From assembly GCA_036023115.1 (NCBI GenBank), contig JAYKKT010000040.1, positions 6,912,001-6,976,000 of the forward strand: DNA of 64,000 nucleotides, read 5' to 3'. The notes beneath the pieces were generated by a model. That model did not search any database, had not been told where the DNA came from, and saw nothing but the letters and a program-made list of their open reading frames with translations. The number at the start of each line of letters is the position of its first letter. The stretch's first letter is position 1. This DNA comes from Brasenia schreberi (taxonomy: Eukaryota > Streptophyta > Magnoliopsida > Nymphaeales > Cabombaceae). Shown in pieces: positions 13,301 to 25,300 of the stretch. Made by a program: the position numbers and the translations under genes.

Positions 13301-16300
13301 TTTTGAATTTTAAAGTTTTGTTTTTCAAGGTTTCCTAATTTTTTGATTCGAAGTTTTGTTCCATCGGCCGTAAATACATGCTTTCCAATAGTTTCACAAG
13401 AATTAATAAAAAAATCTTCACTATGTGTCATATGAAAAGATGCATCGGAATCTCAAAACCAAGACATACCTTGCGAAGGAGATAGAGCATTCCTGAAGAT
13501 GCTTGCTTTATCTGTAAAATTTTTTTCTATGTAAGCCTTGTTGTTGTTGGGCAATACACCTCCTTCTTCCACGGCTCCCACGTTTCCACCCCTTTTCCGA
13601 AGTAGAGGACAAGTGGTTTTAATGTATCCACTTTCTTTATAATAGTGGCACATAGTATCTTTGTTGGGCCACGGTCCCATAGGCTTTTTTGACATGCCTT
13701 CATTGTACTTTGCATGTGGAGGCTTGTAGGTCTTCAAATTTGCTCCGGGTCTTGATGTGACAAGCACGACTTCTTTGGCCACATGCATATTTTTTAATCT
13801 TGTTTCCTCCATAACAAGCTCGGCTAGAAAAATATCTCCTCTAGGTCTAGGTTTTCTATTTATAAGGTTTGATCTAATGTTTTCAAATTCGTCTCTTAAA
13901 CCACGCATAAAGAAAAAATATTGATTTTTCAAAAATTCTTGAAATTCGTCTAATTTATGAAGTTTTCCAATTTTGTCAAAACTTCTTAATTGAGTCCATA
14001 GTTCCGAAAGTTCATTGTGATAGTCCCTAATGCTTAGATTCCCCTGTTTGAGCATAATCATTCTTTCCATGAGATCGATTTGAAAGACAAAATCGTCTTG
14101 AGAATGAAGCTTTTTCAAATATTCTCAAGTTTCAAACGTATTTTCAAAAGCACTAATCCTATTTTTAAGTTTTTCATCCACATTTTGACAAATAATCCAT
14201 GTGATTTTTGCATTCATCTTTTCCCATAATTTCAAATCTATCTTGAATTTTTCATGTGCTTTGATGATTTCATCATCATCTAAGCCATCAATGTCCAAGA
14301 TTGGTTCATTTATAGTTCCATCAATGTAATCCCAAAAATCTTTTGATAAAAAATATTTTTTCATTGTTCTAGCCCAACTTTCATAACTTTTCGTGTCTAG
14401 AATACATCTAAACGACTCATTTTTACCTTCTATTTTTGTGCAAAAATGAAGATTTTGGACTAACCTCAAGTTTGATGCAATTCTTCAACTTTCACACTTT
14501 TGGCACGCTTCCCAATGCACTCGTTTTCTTCAATCCGAGGCTCTGATAGCATGTGAATATTAATCAATGATCGAAGGTTGATGTTGCACGAATCAAGATC
14601 ACCAAGTCGCCAAGAGTCAAATGGCATTCAATCTCGAATGCCAATCTTCAAGAATAACAAACAAGTGCGAAAGCGTATACAAATCAAGTCAAAAAGTAGT
14701 GCAAGACTGCATACTTTATTAATGAATTGAAGTAGTATTTATAGACAACATAAGGTGGTTGGAAGAAAGAGTAAAAACAAGGCCCAAAGGGCCAACACAT
14801 ACACTAGTGCTGGCCGGCCAGCACTAGCCGTTGGAGATTTCAACGGAATGGCTAGGGTCATGCTGGCCCTGGCCCTCCTTTCTGCTGGGACTGCATGGGC
14901 CCTACTGGCCCGTGCCCCTTTTACATTAACAGTTTCTTCTACTTTTGAGAAAGCTGATCTTTTGTGATAGGAGGTACTATTCCACCATACACACTTCACA
15001 CGGCTTTTCCTGCGCCCTTTCACATGGTGGTTGCAGCCAGTGTGTTGGTTGGGTGCTCTCTCTCTACCACTCAAATAGCAGAATACAGACATCTGCTCAT
15101 ACTAGTCGGTCTGTGCCCTTTCATATGGTGATTGTGTTGGAATTCAGAGAAGTATTGCAGGAGATTAAACACACAAAATAGACCTAATATTAAGGAAGAA
15201 AATTGAGGGATCGAAGGAAGGAGCGGACCTCCAATGGAGGTCGCCCCCCCTCTTCTCCACTCTCTGTTATAATGCAACCTCTTACTCTCAAATACATCTA
15301 CCAGCTCTTATATAGAGAGCTATAAAACGGAATTTGACCAAAATGACCAAAATACCCCTAGTATAGAAAATTATCAAAATGCCCTTATAGTTTCGGGTGA
15401 GTACAATAATACCTAGAAACATAAAACTCATACTAGATAAGCATATTCTTTAACACCCCCCTTAAGTTGGGAGTGAGATACTTCGAACTCCAATTTGCCA
15501 ACAAAAATCTTCATATCTGCTTGCGTTCTTCGTCTGTCTTCATCACTCATCTTGATCTTCAACAACTTCTTTGGCTGGAAAATATATTAGCCTTCCTGGC
15601 TTATCATCACAAGCAGCATCTCTGGTTGCACTATCAACTCAGCCTTCTTGGCTGTAACAATAACAAATCAGCCATCCTGGCTGTCACATCAACAAAGCAG
15701 CCATCCTGACTGTTACAATAATAAAGCAGCCATCCTGGCTGTCACAACATCAAAGCAGCCATCCTGACTGTCACAACATCAAAGCAGTTATCTTGGCTGT
15801 CACAACAACACAAAGCAACCATCCTGGCTGTCACAACAATAAAGCAGCCATCCTGGCTGTCACAACATCAAAGCAACAATCATAGTTGTCACAACAACAA
15901 AGCAGCCATCCTATATCATCAAAGCAACCATCTTGGCTGTCACAACAACAAAGCAGCCATCTTGGCTGTCACAACATTAAAGCAGCCATCCTGGCTGTCA
16001 CGATATCAAAGCAGTCATCCTGGCTGTCACATCATCAAAGCAGCTATCCTGGCTGTCACATAAATAAAGCAGCCATCCTGTCTGTCACAACAATAAAGCA
16101 ACCATCCTGGCTATCACAATCAACAAAGCAATCCTCCTGACTGCTAACTTACACAAGAATTTTCCAGTTCTCTTAAACATTTCCTCAAACACTTGATATG
16201 CTGCACATAAATATCTCTCATTCCATCAAACAGTTAACATACTCTTTTTCACCCATTTCATCCAGTATCTGTACATGGGCACAATCTTAACCCTGAACAA

Positions 16301-19300
16301 CAGTTCTTCTTGTTCACGTCCACTAAGATCAGATTTTTCGAGTGCATTACATGCACCTCTAGCTTCAGTTCTGAAACCCATTATAACATAACTGCATTGT
16401 AGCATAACTTGTTGTAGTTGTTCTCTACGCAGTTCATCATTTGCATATAGGTCCCAATTTATCCTCCCATATAACTTTCTAAATGTTGGCAGTGCAGCTG
16501 TTCGCATCCAGACAATTAGGTCCTCCTGTTCACTAGAGGTATGCTTTCGTTAAGTTGTGCACCCCTGATGAGGGTTCCTCTTTGAAATTTCTTGGGGTAC
16601 ACATCTTTCTCAAATTTATGGTCATGATCACTCTTCCAAGCTATGTTCTTCTTTTTTGTTCTAACCCCACTGCCTTGCTATTGACTGAAAATACATAAGT
16701 GTCATTGAACAAGTTCCAAGCTATCTGACCGCATGGAACAATAGTAAGAAATAGGCGCCTTTACTTTCAGGGTCACAATTAGCAGTACTAGATTCGTACT
16801 TCTTGCTCATTAATTGCTTGTCGTTCCTGCTCTTGACATACCTGCGGTGGTTCTGGTAGGAGTTATCCAGCTGGTAGTAGACATATATAGGTGCTTTCAT
16901 TTTCTTTGGTACAGTCAGAGTCACGTTACAAGTCTTGTTAGTAGCATCACTTTGGATAAACTCAAGTTTTGTCCCTTTCCAGCTAGCGTAATTTAATGAG
17001 CACTTGCTGTAATATGCAGCTTTAATGTCATAATTCCCAATGCGTACACGGTAGGCTGCAGTCAATAGAGTCCTATTATCAATGACACATAATCTCTACC
17101 AACTACTTTTATCATTTCGACTTCCTTGGGAATACACAATACAACCTCCATACGTCATAACGCTAGCCACCATAAGCAATTAATGTAGTCACCGAATCCA
17201 AAATGGCAGTTCCATAATCCAAAAAAAAATTACGAAATGCAGCTGCCATACAGTAAATACAGTCCATTAAATGCAGCCATATCCATTAAATGCATCTGCC
17301 AGACTGCTTTATCTTGCTTAACCCATAATTTTAAATCACCTCAACTTTACCTTTTTCCAATAAGTCACTAGACAACCACGTTGAGGTCGGCCACCCTGAG
17401 ATAAGATTCACCCTAAATAGATAACAAGTTCACCTCTTCTCTGTCTCACGCTTGCCATAATATAATGTTCTAATAAATATCCTTGACTGAAAATTTAAAA
17501 AAATGCAGGAATACAGACATTAGACTGGCACCTACTTTGGGGCGATATCCTTGAGAGTGGAGATTTGTTCCTCACCCATAGCAGTCATCACAGTTATGAC
17601 AAGATCCTTTCCTTCTCCAAATCCATCTTTGATTTGGGCAAGCAGAGCCTCATCAGTTGGGAGACTAAGGTCATCTTTGGTGTTTCCATTTTCAATTAGA
17701 AGACTCACAAAACCATCTTCAGAGATGTCAATCAACTGATAATCGGTACGATTAACATGAGGAACATCACAGTTATGAGAAGAAGGGACTATATCTTTCT
17801 CACTTATTACTTCACCCGATCCTCTGTACTCAGGACCAACATGCTGCATCTGCTGGATCATTCCTAGAGCAAGTTTTCTGATAGAGACTATCCTTCCTGT
17901 TCAACTGTCCAAGCCATTCTTCATCTTCAGAATCCATATCATAGACCAAAGAGTCATTCACTAGAGCTCTCCCAAGCTCATCGTCCACATCAGTTATATA
18001 CTCAAGAGGCCGTATGAAAGTGGTGGAGTAAATAGATTCATAATCAATGGCTTTCTGCACTCTAGGGATCGGAATAAGCCTGACAGGGCTTGGCATAGGC
18101 AAAGCATTGCATTGGTTGCAGATGAAACAAGAGTCCTTCCTTCTCCATTTGCTCATACACATAAAAAGCAGTAAATGTGAGCACCAAATTGTGATAATGG
18201 TCCCAAAAGATAAGTTGGCCAATAACCTTCTTCATGGCAGATCAATCATTGAAGAACCTGATAATGAACAATGTGACTCTTCAGTCGACCAAGAGAAATT
18301 CTTCAGCGAAATTGCAAGCACACATAAAAGTGGAAGTCTTTCAACAACGATTTCAGTATGGATTCTTCCCCAAAAACTTTTAACACTGCTCCATGCCGAA
18401 TACTTCTTCTTTTCAAGAAACAAACCACTGATTTACTGACCTTATAGGCTTTGATACCATGTTGGAATTCAGAGAAGTATTGCAGGAGATTAAACACACA
18501 AAATAGACCTAATATTAAGGAAGAAAACTGAGGGATCGAAGGAAGGGGTGGACCTCCAATGGAGGCCGCCCCCCCTCTTCTCCACTCTCTGTTACAATGC
18601 AACCTCTTACTCTCAAATACATCTACCAGCTCTTATATAGAGAGCTATAAAACGGAATTTGACCAAAATGACCAAAATATTCCTAGTACAGAAAATTACT
18701 AAAATGCCCTTATAGTTTCGGGTGAGTACAATAATACCTAGAAACATAAAACTCATACTAGATAAGCATATTTTTAAACAGATTGTAACCGCTTTTTCAG
18801 CCCTCCTAGCGGTTTACTTCAACAACCCAAGGTCTTAACTTTCATGATTCTCAGTGATACTGTCACATTCTATATTAACAAATTCTTCTGCCTCTTCATG
18901 ATTTAATTTTTCATGCATATGTAGTGAAGAAGACTAATTTTCTGTATTTGTCTTTATTTAATTCCATCTTCCATGCAATCTTCTTTGCTGCAATACTTAA
19001 CCTTCTTGGTTTTTCAATTTTAGCAGCTTCATGGCTGCAATAACTCTTCAATTTTACCTTCATGGCTGTCTTTTTCAACAGCTTTCATAGCTGTAAAATT
19101 CTGTAACTATAATAGTACTGTAGTGTTCATATCTGTCATCTTTATACAATTGAACATTGGTACCCCTACACGGCTGCCTTCTCTTTCTTATTTTCTTCAT
19201 ATTGTTTTCTGAACATCTCTCTCACTCTTTCAACACTATTGTCTCTCAAAACCACACCCTTCACTGGGATTTTCTTGCTGCCTTCAATCCTGACTTGAAC

Positions 19301-22300
19301 ATGAACACTCCGACTGTGAATTCCAATGGAACTTATGTTCTCAAGTACAGGAAGTGCCTTAGGGTCATAGCCATCCGGATACTCATTGTAATATGTTTTT
19401 ATAACAATACCAACTCGGCCTCTAATTAAACCAGGCAACCTCTCGGGCAGGACTCGCGCAACCTCCTTATATTACTTTGAGAATCCTCATTGTAGATAAT
19501 TCATGCTGAATCGGCTAAAGGAGTCCATTAATGAAACAAGACTCATGGTGTTATACAGAGTCCGAACCTACTGTCCAAATCTGCCCCACAGTCATGCAAA
19601 GTCAGTTACTAGCCCATAGACCTTTTTGAAGTACAACGGCACTTCCTTTGCTACTTAATGTGGTAAAGGAATGCACTCAACCGGGTTGCGATAAGGCAGT
19701 GGCTGTTTCGAAGAATATTACATCTTTCTCTTGTTCTGGAAACATTCTAAGAAGGCACTTTATGAAATTGCGTAGTTCATCCCATATATCATCATCAAGA
19801 TTCCTTCATGCTTTTCGTTCCTTAGACCAATGCTTTTCTTGTCCAAAAAGTTCCTTCATCGCTGGAAAAGTATTTGCTCTCAAAGTTGGATAATGAAGTT
19901 TTTGAAGTCATCCTTTCTTCTTTTTGATTTAGTTGACCTTTCTTTTGCTTTTTCGCTTGAAAATTTACTTTGCTTTTGTCACTCACCCTTTTTCCTTTTG
20001 CTTTTTGTCCACATCGCTGCTTTCTTCACCCTTGGAACTGTTGCCCTCATCTTCTGAGTGACGCAGAGGAAGAATCAGATGAATATCATTTCTTCTTCCA
20101 TTTCAATCCGTGATTCAACTTCTCAAATGACTTCATCTTCAGAGCTCGTGAAGTCAGTTTTCTTGCTTCTCCTCCCACTTTTTCCTCAGTTTAGTTGACA
20201 CACCTTTCCTGAATTGAGTATCAGTGAATCATTCTTGACATCTTTAATTTGATCACGACGAATAAACTTTACACCAGAAAGCATCCTTCCTTAAACGATT
20301 CCAGCAGCGTAACATGTACAAACAGATGCAATGGCATTGATTGTCATTCGACCAAGGGATGCTGCGAGTTCTCGTCACAAAGACTGGATTGAGATCCACT
20401 AACAAGCAGGAGTATGAGGTCGAGGCCGACGGCCTGCTACTGAAGGGCTTTCATAAATCATACATTAGATTTGGATTGTTGCTCCACTTCCATACGTGTG
20501 ATTTTATTCACATGATATAACTAACCACATTCCTTTTTCTGCATTCACTTTCTGTGTGCAGATGAGGGGTAGCAGCTATCTTCTTTCATTCCTAAAAAAC
20601 ATGAGATTTTCCTTCTTTTTAGAATCATTCTTATCTTGATTTCTTTCTCTTATCATTTCCATCAAATCAGGAAAGTAATTTCCATAACTATCTTTCTGGT
20701 TTGCTTTCGATAAAATCAGGAAAAGTAATCTGTAACTTCTATTTCCAGCATTTGAAATTCAAAAAATAAAGTTACCTTTCTCAAACAATTCAAATATTCC
20801 TTTTCAATAGTCAAATCTACTACAACTACTACAACTACTACAACTAAGCCTTTTCCCATACTAGATGGGGTCAGCTACATGGATTCTTTGTTTTTTTTTT
20901 TTTTGTAGAATCCATGTTAAGTCCGACAAAGTTTTACGCTGGCTGTCGGAAGCCTAACACAACCCTCCTCCTTTTTCCGGGCTTGGGACCGGCCATGAAA
21001 GGGTGATTCCTTACATAGGCGGAGTTCTTTTCAATAGTCAAATATTGTGGCTGAACCATTTTTTCCAGATTTTTAAAGAATATTTGACTATTTGACTTTT
21101 CAATATTCAAATATTCTTTAAAAATCTGGAAAAAATGATTCAGCCATAATTGTTACCTTTGGGAGCTAACAACCTTTTTCGTCTTCTTCTACCTTGAGAG
21201 GAACTTTACCCTAGATTGCAAGACCAAACATCGGCCACAGATTGGGGAAGGCAACCCAGCTTAGCTACTCATAAAATTAATCAAATAAGCCTGAAAAACC
21301 AGGCTTCAAATGTTTGCTCACAGATCACAATATTTCTGATCTTCGGTCAAGAGATCTACTATGACTTGACCCACTTAGGAAGGGTAAGTCCTTCACCTAG
21401 CTGAGATAGGTTAATGGGTAGTCTCACATTACCAATTTTCTTCATGGGACAATGGGTAATGCACAGATGCATGCATTTGGACAGAATAATCATTCGTGAA
21501 AAATTAGGTAGGTGATCCCCAAGCTGGTATGTATTTTTCATTTTCAATAGAAACTGAACGTGGTGGGGTAAAGATTGGCACCAAACTCTCATTTCTCTTC
21601 TAGGGAAATGAATGCCTCTTGACTTCAAACTCTTGTAAGTCTCCTCGACGATTTTATCAGTTTCCGTTTTCCCTTGAAATAGCTCTTTCACCTAGACACT
21701 CATGGAGCTCATCCCCTCTGTCATTTTCTTCCAATCTCTGAGCTACTGATCTTCAATCTCTCACCAAAGGCACTAACTTTATCGATCAATCTGACAAAAC
21801 TTTCATTTCTTACATTTTCTATTAGCCTTTTAAAAATTACTTTCTGCTTCTAACAACACCCCAACGTCTGTATCTGGAATCCTCTCCAAATCTTCCAGCA
21901 AGCTTTTCTTTGCAACCGATGCACTAATCTGTTGAAGGAGAAACCCTGGGTCTTCGTTCATGTCAAATGAAACAACGCCTTGATCTGACGTTTTCTCTCC
22001 ATTATACTGGACTTCCTCTTTAGAGAGATAAGTTTTTCCATTAAAAGAAATCTCCAAACCTCAGCCTCTTTTCTATGACCAGCTTCTCACGTTCACTTCT
22101 CAATAAGATCTCTGATATTATGTTGATTGATGAGAAATAAATCAGAAAATCCAATCAATAAAATCAAGAATCAAAAGTAACTTGAAAGGGCTGGTCGACA
22201 TTCTTCATCCAGTCGCCGCCATACACTTTTCCTTTATTCCTTAGTATTGGTTGTGCCGGGTATCTAAAACACAAAATAATCTGTTTCAATGTCTTCAATC

Positions 22301-25300
22301 AGATCCAACAATATTAACCAATACTTCTGTTGTATACGTCTTCCAAACAGATTAGGTGTTGAAGCCAATCTAATCTGCAGCGGGTCACGACTGTCTTGAC
22401 TATAGACTGAGGTTCAGTCCCTCTTGTTTTTACTGAATCGACACAGAAGAGATTGAAGCTATGCTGAATGCAACAGACACAATGCACCATTCAACAATAT
22501 GTCAATTTGTTTTTGATTGTATTACAAAAAATAGGTTTTGAGTGCTGAAAAATGACTCCACAAAACACCTTTGAAATCTGCTATTGAAAGGTCACTTATC
22601 GTATTAAACTAACCTTGGAATCTGCTTCAAAACTGAACCAAGTCTTACCTTTAAAACTGAATCATCACAATCGCACTTTGCTGCCTTCTCCACAATCAAT
22701 TTTCCATGATTTAGGCTATGATATCATGTTGGAATTACGGAGAAACGCAGCGAATAATAAACAATATAATATATTGATAACAGAAGAAGAGTAATAATAG
22801 AAATCAGAGGAGGGGGCGGACCTCCAATGGAGGCCCCCCTCTTTCTCTCTCTTTCTTAATCCTAGTAACCTTAAACCCTAATACAACCTATCAGCTCTTA
22901 TATAAGGAGGTGTAAAACATAAAATGACCAAAATACCCCTAGTACAGAAAATTACCAAAATGCCCTTACGACATCGGACAATTACAATAATACTCTAAAC
23001 ATCAATTTTACTGTCCTAAGACATTATATGTACTAAAAATGACTCTAAACTCATATTCTTCAACATTATCCTTAACTGGTCTAATTTTCTTATCCTTGTT
23101 TGATTTATCTGATGAGTTATGTGAGTAACTATTTTCTTCTATTTCTTTTAGTTTTAATCTTCTATTTTTCTTCTGTAATCTTACTAATTGTTCAACTGTT
23201 GTTTCTAATATACATTCTTCTTCATTTAAGATTAAATGATAACTGTTAGTACCTATTCTTGCAAAATTTCTACCTAAATTTGTTATATGTATCTCCATAT
23301 CTTTTCCATAATAACCTTTCTTCTTTTTAATTTTAGTTGTATATTCTCCTGGATTCATATCTTATTCACTATATAATTCTTTTGTTAGTTTTCCTATCAC
23401 TATTTTATCATTAAATACATTGGTTAAGTATTCTTGATGTACCTTATATAACGTTGCCTTTTCATTAAATATAAGATCTGGTCTCTTATTATCTGTTCTT
23501 AACACTTCTGTCTTTATGATTTTTGGTATGGTTTTATCTAATATTTCTAATATTATTTCATACATTATTTCTTGGTTTTTTAGGATTAATTCAATATCTT
23601 TCTTAGTATCACCTGTTGATTTATTCATTTTATAAATCTCAATTCTATATCATCTGTAAAATAAATACTTCTGAAACTGTATCTTGTTTAACTTTCTTAT
23701 TTTTAGGGTTGATTATAATTTCTAAACTTGGTTTTGACATGTTTTCTATATGATTTTCCTTTCTGTTTATATTAGGTTATGTTAATTTAATTCTATCGTT
23801 AACTAGCTCTGATAATTTAATTATATCGTTAACTAGCTCTGATACCAATTTTAGAAATTATAACCGACCCTAAAAATAAGAAAGTTAAACATTCACCCAA
23901 CTTGAGGGGGAGTGTTAGAGCATCTAAGAATAAATCGGGTTACTGCATCACTGCATCTTTGTATTTTGTTTATATCTAATATGTATTTGCGTCATTTATA
24001 AGTGTATATTTTCATTTTTGGATTATTAGTAAGGGCATTTTAGTCATTTAAGTTAGATTAGACCTATTAATAATCATTAGGGTTCTATTAAGAAAGAGTA
24101 AGAGAAGAGGAAAGAGACGCAATCGCCAGGATGCTGCGTAGGGACTTCTTCGAAGGGTTGCAGATGTGTGTTCTTCCCAATAATGTAAGTTTTTGATTTA
24201 TATTAAATAAAGATTATCAAGTTTTATCAGGTTGCAAATAAGTGTTGCTAAGATGTCACCAAATTTATCTACAACCATGCTTTTGTATTATGTATGATGA
24301 GGAGATATAGAGATGGTGTATAACTCTTTCATATAACTGCAACTCGGTTTGCAACTAATTTCTTATATATAATGTGCATTATGAAACAAAAGTAAGCCTT
24401 GAATCAACTATTCTCCTCAGATGATTAGTAATAATTTATAGAGTTGCCTCAAAATAGAAGAAATAAAAAGTAAAATGAGATTTCAGAGACAGTCTTTAGT
24501 AGTATATTTTGGAATGCATATGTAAGACTATTGAGGATTGCATGTCCTTTAGTGAAAGTTTTGAGGTTGACTGATAGCTAGGAAAAACCATGTATGAGCT
24601 ATCTTCAAAAGAAACCATTAAAAGTAATCTCAATGGAAGAAAGATAGATTATGTACCCGAAATATTATAGATAACAGATAGAACAAACAATTGCATTAAC
24701 CTATTCATGCAACAATTTATTACCTAAACCCAACATTCAAGTACTCAACAAGTTTTAAAAGGGATAGATAGGTAAACTGAGGGATCATTGATTGTATATA
24801 CAAAATAGTCCCTGATGAGAATATAGTAGATCTAAGTCACACAAACACTTCTAAGAGGTGGAGTGTTGACCTCGACATGGGTGCGACACCGACACCGTGT
24901 CGGTGCGGCAAAAAAAAAACAATTTTTTTTTGTAACTCACGGTTTTGTTGTCTATGGTGTATTTATCTTGGAGAACCCGATAAAAGAGGGAGTAATCCGT
25001 GAAGACGATGAAACCGATTCCTCTTAGTTGACTCGTGACCTTATCTCCCATGATGACCACATGAGTTACCTCACCATAGTTTCCAAAATGCTCGTTCAGC
25101 TTGTCTTCCATCATCTCCCATGAAACTCCGTCGATAAACGTAAAAAAATATCTCAACGTGGACCTTCTTCATTTCCTTTTGTGTGGATATTCCATGCTTC
25201 AAAATTTGGTATCGATTTTGAAGTTCGGGTCTTTTTTTGATAAATGGGTCCGGATAGTGAAGATTGATTTATGTATTATGATGAAATTAATAGTTGTTTA

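Larger units (their letters stand above)
10097..14931 (-). mobile_element. Ty1/copia retrotransposon C, nested in element A
   Basis: LTRs at 10097-10444 (348 bp) and 14552-14931 (380 bp) start TGTGAA and end TTAACA. The 5 bp target duplication gtttc lies at 10092-10096 and 14932-14936. The primer site at 14536-14551 (minus; TATCAGAGCC core) and purine tract at 10445-10461 (GAGGGGGG on minus) fix minus orientation. Between them lie gag, protease, integrase, RT and RNase H in copia order, broken by several stops. The left LTR lacks about 40 bp present in the right one. Confidence 0.95.
15135..18780 (-). mobile_element. LTR retroelement B (non-autonomous, gene-capturing), nested in element A
   Basis: 321 bp LTRs at 15135-15455 and 18460-18780 with a 5 bp target duplication gattg at 15130-15134 and 18781-18785. 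Minus orientation: primer site TGGTATCAAAGCC (minus) at 18447-18459 and purine tract at 15456-15470. The 3.0 kb interior has no gag-pol but carries, in element sense, an Enhancer-of-polycomb-like fragment, an eIF5A C-terminal fragment and a CDC50/ALIS fragment, then a hairpin-repeat array. LTR core, purine tract and array resemble those of element A, so A and B belong to one family. Confidence 0.93.
9416..23065 (-). mobile_element. LTR retroelement A (non-autonomous, gene-capturing), inserted in the pararetrovirus
   Basis: 339 bp LTRs at 9416-9754 and 22727-23065 begin TGTTGG and end CA. A 5 bp target duplication ttatc lies at 9411-9415 and 23066-23070. Orientation is minus: a purine tract (TTGAGGGGAGG on the minus strand) abuts the LTR at 9755, and a tRNA-Met-like primer site abuts the LTR at 22726. 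Without its own insertions (elements B and C and a small LINE) the internal region is about 4.3 kb and has no gag or pol. It does hold fragments of host genes (CWF19-like, TOM1-like). It must have relied on proteins from another element. Confidence 0.92.
23066..23890 (-). mobile_element. Endogenous pararetrovirus, 5' part (primer site and first ORFs)
   Basis: Minus-strand viral sequence continuing beyond element A. From 5' to 3' it holds the primer site at 23836-23847, a 31-codon ORF (23645-23740), an 88-codon ORF (23362-23628) and the first half of a coiled-coil ORF (23066-23358). The ORFs are separated by 16 and 3 nt, the compact layout of a polycistronic pararetroviral RNA. Confidence 0.82.

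Noticed and set aside
15886..16140. 84-codon Ser/His/Gln-rich frame
   Set aside because: It is a translation of the hairpin repeat array of element B, not a gene.
15600..16145. CRISPR array
   Set aside because: Spacers are not unique and repeats are imperfect; the context is a plant LTR element, so it is an ordinary tandem repeat.
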